Shown: positions 1-14,000 of the stretch, piece after piece
How the letters are laid out: each line of letters starts with the position of its first letter
Position numbering within the stretch: the stretch's first letter is position 1
From: Plectrocnemia conspersa
Lineage: Eukaryota > Arthropoda > Insecta > Trichoptera > Polycentropodidae
Reading direction: 5' to 3'
Length of the DNA: 64,000 bases
Assembly: GCA_009617715.1 (NCBI GenBank)
Contig: VTFK01000119.1
Location: 1 to 64,000 of the forward strand
The notes under the pieces: generated by a model
Told to the model about the DNA's origin: nothing
The model's database searches: none
Seen by the model: only the letters and a program-made list of their open reading frames with translations
Made by a program: the position numbers and the translations under genes

Positions 1-3000
1 GGGCACAAAACACAAGTTTAAAGGGTTTTAAAACACGACTTTAAGCCCTCAAAAATAAAAAATAAATTGCTTAGGTATAAAAACATCGAGCTACTTAAAA
101 ATATTTTTAAATACAACACACCAACTTTAGGGTCTAAAACTATATCAAAAGACCTTGAATATCATTGCTTATTGAACGAAAGTATAGCAAAATACAAATT
201 GCTTTTTATTGTCGTTATAGGTTAAAAAAAAACGTGTAAAAGACCTCAAAAAAATCAGCAATATTTCTACTCACTATCAAAACATGTAGCTTTATATAAA
301 AAATTTAAGGGCACAAAACACAAGTTTAAGGGTTTTAAAACACGACTTAAAAGCTTAAAAAATAAAAAAATAAATTGCTTAGGTATAAAAAAACATCGAG
401 CTACTAAAAAATATTTTTAAATACAACACACGAACTTAAGGGTCTAAAACTATATCAAAAGACCTTGAATATCATTGCTTATTGAACGAAGTATAGCAAA
501 ATACAACTTTTTATTGTCGTTATAGGGTTAAAAAACGTGTAAAAGACCTCAAAAATCAGCAATATTTCTACTCACTATCAAAACATGTAGCTTTATATAA
601 AAATTTAAGGGCACAAAACACAAGTTTAAGGGTTCTAAAACACGACTTAAAGCCCCAAAAATAAAAAATAAATTGCTTAGGTATAAAAACATCGAGCTGT
701 TAAAAAATATTTTTAAATACAACACACTAACTTTAGGGTCTAAAACTATATCAAAAGACCTTGAATATCATTGCTTATTGAACGAAGTATAGCAAAATAC
801 AACTTTTTATTGTCGTTATAGGGTTAAAAAACGTGTAAAAGACCTCAAAAATCAGCAATATTTCTACTCACTATCAAAACATGTAGCTTTATATAAAAAT
901 TTAAGGGCACAAAACACAAGTTTAAGGGTTTTAAAACACGACTTAAAGCCCTCAAAAATAAAAAATAAATTGCTTAGGTATAAAAACATCGAGCTACTTA
1001 AAAATATTTTTAATAACCACACACGAACTTTAGGGTCTAAAACTATATCAAAAGACCTTGAATATCATTGCTTATTGAACGAAGTATAGCAAAATACAAC
1101 TTTTTATTGTCGTTATAGGGTTAAAAAACGTGTAAAAGACCTAAAAAAAAATCAGCAATATTTCTACTCACTATCAAAACATGTAGCTTTTATATAAAAA
1201 TTTAAAGGGCACAAAACACAAGTTTAAGGGTTTTAAAACACGACTTAAAGCCAAAAAAAAATAAAAAAATAAATTGCTTAGGTATAAAAACATCGAGCTA
1301 AAAAAAAATATTTTTTAAATACAACACACGAACTTTAGGGTCTAAAAACTATATAAAAAAAGACCTTGAATATCATTGCTTATTGAACGAAGTATAGCAA
1401 AATACAACTTTTTATTGTCGTTATAGGGTTAAAAAACGTGTAAAAGACCTCAAAAATTAGCAATATTTCTACTCACTATCAAAACATGTAGCTTTATATA
1501 AAAATTTAAGGGCACAAAACACAAGTTTAAGGGTTCTAAAACACGACTTAAAGCCCTCAAAAATAAAAAATAAATTGCTTAGGTATAAAAACATCGAGCT
1601 ACTGAAAAATATCTTTTAATACAACACACGTATTTAAGGGTTTAAAACTATATCAAAAGACCTTAAATATCATTTCTATTTGAACGAGGTATAGCAAAAT
1701 ACAACCTTTTATTGTCGTTATAGGGTTAAAAAACGTGTAAAAGACCTTAAAAAAAATCAAGCAATATTTCTACTCTACTATCAAAACATGTAGCTTTATA
1801 TAAAAATTTAAGGGCACAAAACACAAGTTTAAGGGTTCTAAAACACGACTTAAAGCTTAGGACTTAAAAAAAAAAAAATAAAAAATAAATTGCTTAGGTA
1901 TAAAAAACATCAGGCTAAAAAAAAATTTTTTTTTAAAACACAACACTTAAAAAAAAGGGTCTTAACTTTATAGGGGGTTAAAACTATATCAAAAGACCTT
2001 TAAATATCATTTCTATTTGAACGAGGTATAGCAAAAATACAACCTTTTATTGTCGTTATAGGGTTAAAAAACGTGTAAAAGACCTCAAAAATTAACAATA
2101 TTTCCACTAACTATCAAAACATGTAGCTTTATATTAAAATTTAAGGGCACAAAACACAAGTTTAAGGGTTTTAAAACCCGACTTAAAGCCCTCAAAAATA
2201 AAAAATAAATTGCTTAGGTATAAAAACATCGAGCTGTTAAAAAATATTTTTAAACACAACACACGAACATAAGGGTCTAAAACTATATCAAAAGACCTTG
2301 AATATCATTGCTTATTGAACAAAGTATAGCAAAATACAACTTTTTATTGTCGTTATAGGGTTATAAAACGTGTAAAAGACCTCAAAAATCAGCAATATTT
2401 CTACTCACTATCAAAACATGTAGCTTTATATAAAAATTTAAGGGCACAAAATACAAGTTTAAGGGTTTTAAAACACGACTTTAAGCCCCCAAAAATAAAA
2501 AATAAATTGCTTAGGTATAAAAACAATGGGCTACTAAAAATATTTTAAAATACAATACACGAACTTCAGGGTCTAAAACTATATCAAAAGACCTTCAATA
2601 TCATTGCAATTTAAACGAAGTATAGCAAAATACAACTTTTTATTGTCGTTATAGGGTTAAAAAACGTGTAAAAGACCTCAAAAATCAGCAATATTTCTAT
2701 TTACTATCAAAACCTGTAGCTTTATATAAAAATTTAAGGGCACAAAACACAAGTTTAAGGGTTCTAAAACACGACTTAAAGCCCTCAAAAATAAAAAATA
2801 AATTGCTTAGGTATAAAAACATCAGGCAAAAAAAAATATTTTTAAATACAACACACCAACTTTAGGGTCTAAAACTATATCGAAAGACCTTGAATATCAT
2901 TGCTTATTGAACGAAGTATAGCAAAATAGAACTTTTTATTGTCGTTATAGGGTTAAAAAACGTGTAAAAGACCTCAAAAATCAGCAATATTTCTACTCAC

Positions 3001-5690
3001 TATCAAAACATGTAGCTTTATATAAAAATTTAAGGGCACAAAACACAAGTTTAAGGGTTTTAAAACACGACTTAAAGCCTTAAAATATAAAAAATAAATT
3101 GCTTAAGAATAAAACATCGAGCTACTTAAAAATATTTTTAAATACAACACACGAACATAAGGGTCTAAAACTATATTAAAAGACCTTGAATATCATTGCT
3201 TATTGAACGAAGTATAGCAAAATACAACTTTTATTGTCGTTATAGGGTTAAAAAACGTGTAAAAGACCTCAAAAATCAGCAATATTTCTACTTACTATCA
3301 AAACCTGTAGCTTTATATAAAAATTTAAGGGCACAAAACACGAGTTTAAGGGTTCTAAAACACGACTTAAAGCCCGTAAAAATAAAAAATAAATTGCTTA
3401 GGTATAAAAACATCGAGCAAAAAAAAATATTTTAAAATACAACACACCAGCTTTATGGTCTAAAACTATATCAAAAGACCTTAAATATCATTGCTTATTG
3501 AACAAAGTATAGCAAAATACAAGTTTTTATTGTCTTTATAGGGTTAAAAAACGTGTAAAAGACTTAAAAAATCAACAATATTTCCACTAACTATCAAAAC
3601 ATGTAGCTTTATATTTAAATTTAAGGGCACAAAACACAAGTTTAAGGGTTCTAAAACACGACTTAAAGCCCGTAAAAATAAAAAATAAATTGCTTAGGTA
3701 TAAAAACATCGAGCAAAAAAAAAATATTTTTAAATACAACACACCAACTTTAGGGTCTAAAACTATAACAAAAGACCTTGAATATCATTGCTTATTGAAC
3801 GAAGTATAGCAAAATACAACTTTTTATTGTCGTTATAGGGTTAAAAAACGTGTAAAAGACCTCAAAAATCAGCAATATTTCTACTCACAATCAAAACATG
3901 TAGCTTTATATAAAAATTTAAGGGCACAAAACACAAGTTTAATGGTTCTAAAACACGACTTAAAGCCCTCAAAAATAAAAAATAAATTGCTTAGGTATAA
4001 AAACATCAGGCAAAAAAAAAATATTTTTAAATACAACACACCAACTTTAGGGACCTTAAATATCATTTCTATTTGAACAAGGTATAGCAAAATACAACCT
4101 TTTATTGTCGTTATAGGGTTAAAAAACGTGTAAAAGACCTCAAAAATTAACAATATTTCCACTAACTATCAAAACATGTAGCTTTATATTAAAATTTAAG
4201 GGCACAAAACACAAGTTTAATGGTTCTAAAACACGACTTAAAGCCCTCAAAAATAAAAAATAAATTGCTTAGGTATAAAAACATCAGGCAAAAAAAAAAT
4301 ATTTTTAAATACAACACACCAACTTTAGGGTCTAAAACTATATCAAAAGACCTTGAATATCATTGCTTATTGAACGAAGTATAGCAAAATACAACTTTTT
4401 ATTGTCGTTATAGGGTTAAAAAACGTGTAAAAGACCTCAAAAATCAGCAATATTTCTACTCACTATCAAAACATGTAGCTTTATATAAAAATTTAAGGGC
4501 ACAAAATACAAGTTTAAGGGTTTTAAAACACGACTTTAAGCCCCCAAAAATAAAAAATAAATTGCTTAGGTATAAAAACAATGGGCTACTAAAAATATTT
4601 TAAAATACAATACACGAACTTCAGGGTCTAAAACTATATCAAAAGACCTTCAATATCATTGCAATTTAAACGAAGTATAGCAAAATACAACTTTTTATTG
4701 TCGTTATAGGGTTAAAAAACGTGTAAAAGACCTCAAAAATCAGCAATATTTCTACTTACTATCAAAACCTGTAGCTTTATATAAAAATTTAAGGGCACAA
4801 AACACAAGTTAAATGGTTCTAAAACACGACTTAAAGCCCTCAAAAATAAAAAATAAATTGCTTAGGTATAAAAACATCAGGCAAAAAAAAATATTTTTAA
4901 ATACAACACACCAACTTTAGGGTCTAAAACTATATCGAAAGACCTTGAATATCATTGCTTATTAAACGAAGTATAGCAAAATAGAACTTTTATTGTCGTT
5001 ATAGGGTTAAAAAAACGTGTAAAAGACCGACTTAAAGCCCTTAAAATATAAAAAAATTAGCAATATTTCTACTTACTATTAAAACCTGTAGCTTTATATA
5101 AAAATTTAAGGGCACAAAACACAAGTTTAAGGGTTTTAAAACACGACTTAAAGCCTTAAAATATAAAAAATAAATTGCTTAAGAATAAAACATCGAGCTA
5201 CTTAAAAATATTTTTAAATACAACACACGAACATAAGGGTCTAAAACTATATTAAAAGACCTTGAATATCATTGCTTATTGAACGAAGTATAGCAAAATA
5301 CAACTTTTATTGTCGTTATAGGGTTAAAAAACGTGTAAAAGACCTCAAAAATCAGCAATATTTCTACTCACTATCAAAACATGTAGCTTTATATAAAAAT
5401 TTAAGGGCACAAAACACGAGTTTAAGGGTTTTAAAACACGACTTAAAGCCCTCAAAAATAAAAAATAAATTGCTTAGGTATAAAAACATCGAGCTGTTAA
5501 AAAATATTTTTAAATACAACACACTAACTTTAGGGTCTAAAACTATATCAAAAGACCTTGAATATCATTGCTATTTGAACGAAGAATAGCAAAATACAAC
5601 TTTTTATTGTCGTTATAGGGTTAAAAAACGTGTAAAAGACCTTAAAATTGACAATATTTCTACTCACTATCAAAACATGTAGCTTTATAT
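1..5690. repeat. Tandem satellite array, monomer about 296 bp, about 19 copies
   Basis: The same block recurs head to tail. The landmark GGGCACAAAACACAAG reappears at about 1, 309, 609, 905, 1206, 1510, and so on to 5110 and 5405. Measured spacings are 295-296 bp (609 to 905, 3329 to 3625, 5110 to 5405). The array continues past the left edge and ends near 5690, where it passes into simple AT-rich sequence. Monomers are AT-rich and A-biased on this strand. Some carry reading frames of 79-105 codons, but those start at TTG and the period is not a multiple of three, so the frame breaks from unit to unit. I treat them as chance ORFs. Some monomers share private variants about 2.06 kb apart, which suggests higher-order structure. 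Confidence 0.97.
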
Positions 5691-8600
5691 AATTATAATA
5701 ATAAAATTATAATATTGAATTTATTAAAAATCTTTTAAATATATTTAATATTATAATTTTAATTGTAAGCTATTTGCAATTTATGTTTTATTTATTTTAA
5801 TAGGAACATATTTATATTAATTAATGAATATACTTCTTAAATTGTGAATTATTTTACTGCAAGAAGCTTGTATAATGAAAAATATAATATGATTTGTACC
5901 CGTACTATTTTCAAAATATAATTTCTTAACGATTTGAAGTAGGATTTGCTGCATATTGTGAAATAAAATAAGAATAATAATATACATAAGGGTGTTTGTT
6001 AGCCTCAGGTTCACCCTCATACGTGTTGTTCACATACATATAATACATTCACACGTATGAATAATCCTCCCTAGGGGTACATCCATAGTTCGCTGGGGAA
6101 CTTTCACGTGCGTTCTCTCGTGGACGTATTGCGCAATCGGTCGAGAAGCGCCCACGAATAGATCACAAGGAGCTTAGCTGCTCGGTGAGCATTTTTAACC
6201 CTTCCGTCGTTTTGCCCGCCATCTTGATAATCCGCACACACAACTTTGACTGTTCAGACATAATTTAATTTGTCGGCAATCATTGGGTCGGAACTGATAC
6301 GTCACCGCAATACACGCTCGGACACTTTCGCATTTCGATTATTAACACTGTCCGAACTACCCTAATACCACCCTCTGATCCTCGCCAATGGACATACAGT
6401 TTCAACTTTTTTAACGTAATATTTTTTACGATAGTATCTGCAAAACCTAAATGACCCATTACTTTACCCTAAAATCACGGACTCAGAAGGATGTGAACTC
6501 GAAATAAAATTAAATTTATGCAGTATCGAATAGATGCCAAAAGTACTAATATATATTTAGTACATGGTTCAAAAGTACTAATATAGTATATTTAAAATTA
6601 AAAAGTCAAAAGTAATAATATATATTTAGTATAATACCCTTGGGGAAAAGAGAAAAACCTTAACAAAATCCTTACACTCATATTTTAAATTCACGAAAAG
6701 TTTAAGTTATATTTTTATTGTAATTCATATTCGTTTTTAAACCAATATAAATTACGTACTTTTACATTTTGTCCCAATGACCATAAAAATACTTTCGCCC
6801 AAGGCAAAATAACTTTTATGGTAAGGTGAAAGTTCGTATGAAAATAAGTTATGTATAGCACAATTTAATAATAAAAATACATAGGAAATTTAATAAAAAA
6901 ACAACAATAATTTTTATTAAAATGGAAAATGTTTTACTGTAATAAAATTAACAATTTAATCGCCCTTGTCTTTTTTATTAATATTTATAATACTTCGATT
7001 CACAAGGTGCCACAAACAGGCGATTAAAGAATTTCAATCAACTTGAAGGTTATTTTTTATTATCACATATTACTTTTTACACTGTGCAACATTTTCGCTA
7101 AGATTCTGATTATTTTCTTTAGAATTCTGAGTTATTCTGATATTTTGTAGCCCTTTAAGAAATATCCACATGTCGACTTATCGTGCCTAAAACCATGTTT
7201 ATTTATTAACAAAAGTAAGCCTGGTCAGAAAATATCAATTTTGGATTGATGTTTTTAAATACAATTTGTAAAGTGCAAATCTTTTTGGGGAGGTCGTTTT
7301 TTGTTTTTGTTGAATATGACGTTAATTTTCAGCGGATGAAATGAAAGTTTTGCAGCATTTTTTTTATTAAACCTTTCATTTAACATGAAAGTATTTTAGC
7401 CAATGCGTTACAACAGGGTAAACACAGTCAACACTTACAAATAAGTAGTGAAACACTAGACTGAAGTCTGGAAATTTTGGATTTTTTTAATTATAAGATA
7501 TAATTATATCTTACAATCAATAGAGTGCCTAGCTCAATTTTACTTATTTATCCGTTAGATTGGGAAACTCAAGAAAAACCTAATCTGCTATGATTAATCG
7601 AAATTTTAACTATATAATAATTACTAATTTTAATCTCCAAAACACAATAGAAATTGAAAAACGCTAGGGTTCATATGATATTTGAGCCCAGATCTTTTAT
7701 ACATTAGTCATTAACTTATATTTCTGATTATCGAATTAAACTACTGATTTGTTATATTTATTGGAAAAACGCAATTGTATTCTTCTACACCAATAAAAAT
7801 GCACTTTATCTAAATAAAGCATATTTAGATAAAGTGCATTTTTATTGGCGTAATTTGGTTTAAACGCCATATGTTACACTCCTTCAACAAAAATAAACTT
7901 CAGAGTTAAAACTGTTTGGCTAGGTAAACATATAATCAACCCAATCAAAATAAATTGAAACTTCCGCGGTTGATAGCACATTAATTAACAAAGTTTTTCT
8001 ACCTGAAGTTCTGTATATTATTGCAAAATTAAAAAGTAAAAATGTTACTATATATGTAAATAAATTAGATAAAACTAATCAAAGAACTTTCAAGAAATAG
8101 CATTCATTGACATTTTTACCGGGTGTTTGTTATTTTGCTATTTTCTCACTATTTGAAAAACAGCAATGATTCACAGATTAGGAATCTAGGGGAAAAAGAA
8201 AAAAATCGGATTAATTATCGCCGTATTTGGTTATTGCCGTCATTAAGTAAAATATTTTTAAAAAAATTAATGCGCGTGAGGAATAAAATCATGAACGAAT
8301 AAATACGTTTTTTTCATTCCTAATATTTCGTTTAAATTGAAAATGGTCGCGATGGTTAAAAACCAGTTTCTAATAATTTAATAATGTGTATGTTTAAATG
8401 CTTCTATATTTTTTTGTTAAAAGCAATTTATAAAACATATCCTTTTATAATATATATAATATAATTTTCACTCACCAAATTTTCGGCGTCCGTTTTCTAC
8501 GTACAACTGTCACGAACACACTTATTTTCACAATTACACTTATTTTTACAATTACACTTATGAACAACACTATATGCTTATTTTTATTATCAACACTTTT

Positions 8601-10670
8601 TTATCACTATATATTTATTGAGCGATATGTATAAAAACACTCGTCAATATGAAAAGGAATTTCACAAATTCTGCAAATGTATGCTATACATTTCCTTATT
8701 CCACGTGCAGAACAAACACGACATTTTCTTCTCACACATTTCTCCCCACTTTTTATATTTATTGGCTAATAATTTTTAAGATTATCCGAAAGGGTTTCTG
8801 GTGGATCGACAGCACGGGCACGGCAAGATGTGATAGAAACCGGTGAAATATCTATGGAATCGATAGATTTCACTGAGTTCTGCATCCATCTTATAGCCTC
8901 ACTCAAAAAAAAATCTTAAAATTTAATTTTACTGTTAGGATTCAGATTTTGATAGACACGGAACGAATTAAACAATGCGCGTGAAAAAAAATAAAAGAAC
9001 TACCTTGTTTTTCCATTCTATTGTTTTTTGAAATAATAAGTAACTAAGTAACGTGTTTTTTTTAAATATTGATTTATTTATTATATTCTATTACACATTG
9101 AAACTTATATATTGTAAGGCTAGTCGTTATGTTTCTTTTTCCCGTGTCTATTATTTAGCTGCTATAAAAGGTAGATATAATTTTTAAATTTTTTTTTATG
9201 AATTTGGATAAGCATTTCACCTTTTCTGGCATGTTTCATCTGTAGGGGTCTTAATTTTATATTTTTACAGGATTTTGGCAAACCCCTATTTTTCCCGATA
9301 GTTTCACAAAGTTCTGTTTTCCGTGAAAATAAATCTTTTGTGAGTAAAACGCTATTATAAGAATTGTCAGCATAAACACGGTGCCACTTGTCTAGATATC
9401 GATTTACTACATTCCTGCATTTACGGTATATAATTTGCAGTTATATACCGCAATTTGGGGTAATTGAACATATTTTTTTAAATTAAAAATCATAATCACA
9501 AAAGATCATTGAGAGAAGAGCAATTTTCGCGATATCTTTCGATCGATAGTTCAAAAGATAGTAAATATACTGCATACCGAATTTGGGGTTCATCATATAC
9601 CATAATTGATAAATAAAGGTATGCATAATTGTTTCATATGCGACTTACAGATTTAGAAACACGGGTTAAATGACATAATTAATAATAAATATAAATACAA
9701 TATTAGATATCTAGTACTTTATTTGAAAAATCTTTGTCATATTTTTGTAGGGGAGGTTGATTTTCTTACTATTAATATACACAATCTAAATAATTTTGAT
9801 GAAACAATGCAAATTACGTGCTAAATGTTGATTTATAAAATATATTGTGAAATAAAAATACACTTTAGATATATTATTGCTTTCGTAGATTAAAAAAATT
9901 AGATATCTAAACATAAATCATTGAGTCTGTGAAAGATAGGTATTATTGAAAAATAAGGACAAGCATTTTATAAATATTTTAATAATACTCTAAAGTAAAA
10001 TATTTATTTATGCGTGAAAGCTTTCATGAATTTGATACCGAGACTCATTATACACTAATTGTTGCTGTTACAATCGTTAGTCGTTAATTGCACATATGAG
10101 ATTTCACATAATGCAATTATTGTGTATTTATGGAAAATTTATCAGTAAATTTATTTTTAATTATATTAAAACTAATGGCTGTCAATTAACGAACTTAGCC
10201 GTAATATGTGTATACGTATACACGATGTGTAGTACATGTATCATTTATCTCTAATGAGACATAACATATTTAAATTTGCCTACTTCACCTCTCTCAGTGC
10301 TACACTTTGGATCTTAAATTCCAAGTCATTTGCAAATATAACGTACTTGAAAATAATACGACTCGAGCGATAAATGCGTCAGATAAAGTTTTAATTTACC
10401 TATAATCATTATTGCGATTATATATGTGAGTTAAAGAACAGGCGGAATCACTCTTGAAGACGATTGAACACATTCATTAGATATAAAATGTATTAGTCTG
10501 ATAAAAGTACTTTACAGATTGATACTAAATCTATTTATATTATAATAATAATGAGGATATGCAACGTATCTCTATTATTCTATAAACCAGTCATTAAACA
10601 ACATGTTCATGCTTCTTATCAATCTAAATTATTATCGAAGCACGTTGTTATACATAAGTATTTTTTTTTT
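5691..10670. other. Gene-free AT-rich stretch
   Basis: No convincing exon was found. About 6000-6480 and 8480-8880 are less AT-rich than their surroundings. The second contains ATCGATAGAT-like sequence, but no coding region can be tied to either. A perfect hairpin lies at 7790-7848 and is listed separately. Confidence 0.5.
7790..7848. repeat. Perfect inverted repeat, 26-bp arms, 7-bp loop
   Basis: Left arm 7790-7815 begins CCAATAAAAATGCAC. The right arm, 7823-7848, is its exact reverse complement, and the loop is AAAGCAT. No coding region adjoins it. Perfect arms in a neutral AT-rich background suggest a young palindromic insertion or a short MITE rather than chance. Confidence 0.9.
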
Positions 10671-10676
10671 TAAATA

Positions 10677-11060
10677 CAGTGAAACCTCAGATTACGAGTA
10701 ACTTAGTTTATGAGTGTTTCACAACACAAGCATATTTTTAAAATCAATTTGACTTTATAAACGTGCAATGTCTTGCATTACGAGAAGTACGTATTGCGTC
10801 ACTTTCTCCCAAACTAATCCGATGATTTTTTTTCTCGTTTCGGGATTATAAGATGGTCCTCTTTGGCTTTTTGCAAAATTGTGCCAAAGAGGATCTACAT
10901 ATATTACAACAAAAAAAAAGTCACAAGCCTATGAAAGACCGCGTAGTGTGCCAATGCAAAATTAACTCCTTGCTCGTATACCATTACAAAAATTCAGAAG
11001 CCCTTAAGAAATTCAAGGTGGAGAAGAGTAAGTTTAATTTTATCTGGAGGTAGAATTAAT
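10677..11060 (+). mobile_element. Decayed Tigger/pogo-type DNA transposon fragment
   Basis: The left end starts CAGTGAAACCTCAGATTACG directly after a TA dinucleotide (10675-10676). It runs into sequence about unpaired 'exposed' ends typical of Tigger/pogo elements (CAGTG.AACCTC...TTACGAG). About 180 bp further in, an open stretch (10853-11053, 66 codons) encodes LLVYHYKNSEALKKF followed by EKSKFNFIWR. This resembles the transposase segment preceding the AW..R region in the jerky/Tigger family. Most of the transposase is missing and no matching right terminal repeat was seen, so this is an internally deleted, truncated copy. Family assignment comes from recalled family patterns. Confidence 0.7.
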
Positions 11061-14000
11061 AATTTAATACTCAAAGCCTTGTTGTTGCTCCACATACGTT
11101 AAAAATATAGGATAAATAAACTTCAATAAAAATCACAAATAGAAAATAATCTGGATATAATTAAAAAAAGTGTTTAATTTTTTTTTTCTATAGAAATCAT
11201 TTACATTAATTTACAATATTAAAAAAATATTCTTTAATTATAATATTTTTATAATGTAAATATATAACTATCTGGGGTATCTCAAAACAATAAAAGATCG
11301 ACCACCGTACATGTACGGCGATATAGGAAGTTGGCATAATATCAAGGGAAAATATTGCATTCACCGTTTCTTAGAGAAAAAAATCTTCAGACATGTAATA
11401 GTTCGTAAAAAAAGACCATGAAATCAACCGTAGCTCAAATCTGCTATGATAAAAAAAAAAAAAAAACTTAAGACCGCAAAAAAAAGGGATGTACATACTA
11501 TATAAAATATTCCTATATTACATAAAAAATAATGAGAATTTTTTCATATGAAGCACTAAGAACAAACTTAGCATTTATTTTTCTTATTACTCTTTAAAAG
11601 TAGGGATAATAATTCAGTGTAAGGATATATTAAAATTTAATTCACATTTAATTAAAACTTACAGTTACAGCCATTAGCACATATATTTTTATTAAAGTAT
11701 TTTTTTAAATCATCTCCCATAGTGTTGTGATACTTTGGCTGCGAATAAACTGTTCAAAACCAGGAGGTAATTTAATTGCGGAACGTGTGAAAACGGAGTG
11801 GTTCATTATGCAGAGAACGTTTCGCAGCACTCGGAATTGGGTAAGGAAAGAAAGTAGAACGTACTACATCCCCTCTGTGTTATAGTAGTCGTACGAATTG
11901 TTTTATAATTTGCTAAGCGCTAGAAGTCCCGTAATTTCAACGGTACACCCACTGCTGAATGTAAATTTCAAGCATTAAACTTGGGAGAACCAGGATCGAT
12001 TTCTTGTATCCGATATGAAACATGTTGACTTGAACAATACGCACGAATGGATTCTATGTGAGTTTTGAAACGTGTTTGGTTTATGTTTTCTGTGTGTGCA
12101 GTAATGGAGTGTCTGGTTTTACATAAAAATATAAACCTTCTATTTTTAGATTATATGTTAATAGTACACTGTGGAAAAATCTTTTTTGTCATAAGAATGT
12201 TTATTTAAAATTTAGACACTGTATCATTTCCAAGCCTTCCAAAATTCTTGGAAATTGTTCATATATTTGGCACGTACCTGAGGGGCAGCTTATCTTCATG
12301 ACGAAGGCTTATCTGGTACCGGCGTGTCAATTATACGTTTAGATTTTACAATTGCCCGTGAAAGTTCACCATTAAGCTTCTTTTTCTCACATGTTCGTTT
12401 AGTATCAGGGGTATTAAACAAATAAATAATAAAATATTTTATTTCAATTTAATAATTCAAAATAAAATATACTATTTATATTACATATTCATAAAGGTTC
12501 TCAAACTTTTTTTATAAAATCGCTTACATTACAATAAAAAATATTAGTTTGGATAATAAAGTTTTACAATTTTATTAATAATAATAATGGTATTGATTTT
12601 TGAAATAGCAACTCTAATTGGGAATTCAATTGGAATATTGCTCTTTTACGTTCGTCATTGTTAAAAAACATTGTTCACATGAGTAGATCGTTGAAAAATT
12701 AATTAATTGAGTGATTGCTTTTTAATAAATAAACTATCAACATGTAGGAAGTATATATGATATTATCCATATTAATCAGATTTTACTACCATTTAAAATA
12801 CTGTTTATAATATTTCAAATATTTTTTCTACTATTCTTACACATGAGTATAGTATAAAAATTTAAGTTACATAATTTATTGTAAAGTAATTGGTAACTTA
12901 AATTATATTATTAAAATCAAAAATTATTTTAACCGTACATTGCGTTATTAATATATTATATTGCGTTACTAATATATTACAATAATAATAACACGCATTA
13001 TTTGTCAAAATTAAAGAGAAATGAATCGTCTTATTGACACTTAAAAAGTCGAAGTGATTTACGAGATAAGAAATAAGGTTGACCCCTGTAACATTAGTAA
13101 CAATATTTTTGCTACATTTGACATAAAATATTTCATTTGATATTGTTGTTTGGAACTGAGAAGATGACTTGGGTACCATGCCGTTTTAAGCGTTTTAGTC
13201 CCTCATACACTCAGAGAGCTCAAAATATTATTATTAGTTTGTATTGTTAGGTTTATTTTTGAAAAAAGGGTCGACTTAACAGGGGTTGAGGCCTGTGTGG
13301 ATATTTTAAAAAAGGGCACACGTTTGTAATAAAATTAACTAAGAAACGAGCTTTATGAAATTATGAACGGTGGCTTTGACGATCACCGGCCGTAGCTCGA
13401 CGAATGCCCATCAAAGACTGATTTTGCGGTCAATTAGGCGTGAACTCTTCCGTGAACCTGCGGACAAGGGTTCAGTGGTCAAAATGTGTTGTGCAAGATG
13501 AAAACGGCTCAGTTAAAGCACCGCGGATGCTCCTATACACCTTTCTATTTGATTATTATACGAGGGATATTCGGAAAGTAACGACACAAAATTTAGAAAA
13601 TATTTTAATTTAGAATTATTTTGGTAACACCTCTTTATTTATTACTAAGTGCCGACGCAAATATCGTGCTCGTGTGTAAATATGTCAGTGACCATCCAAA
13701 GATGCATACCTTAAAATACTGCCAATCTGACTAAATAAGTAATATAACCAACGAACTTTAAGGCTGAAGTGGTTTGACTTTGCAGCCAAATAGACGTCAG
13801 ATAAGCTGGTAATAATCTATATATTGTATAAAGACATGTATATGCTGCTATCAGCCGGTGAAGTTTAAATTCCATATCTTGAGAGTCTTTACTGCGCGTC
13901 GAGGAGTATTATTGTCGGCTGTAATGTATAGTATTCATTGTGATGTGTTCTCGAGATGCCGATTATCTTCAACTGCGTGGCTTTCAACTCAATTCAAATA

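Noticed and set aside
3196..5589. Reading frames of 79-105 codons in the satellite (3196-3435, 5272-5589, 3881-4162 minus)
   Set aside because: They start at TTG rather than ATG or lie antisense, the 295-296-bp period shifts the frame each monomer, and most monomers are interrupted.
1..5690. CRISPR-like direct repeats
   Set aside because: The repeat is a contiguous 296-bp satellite with no short-repeat/unique-spacer alternation, in a eukaryotic genome.
13340..13560. Possible Penelope-like motif (EPADKGSVV)
   Set aside because: It is a single short motif in a stop-ridden stretch, too little to assign an element.
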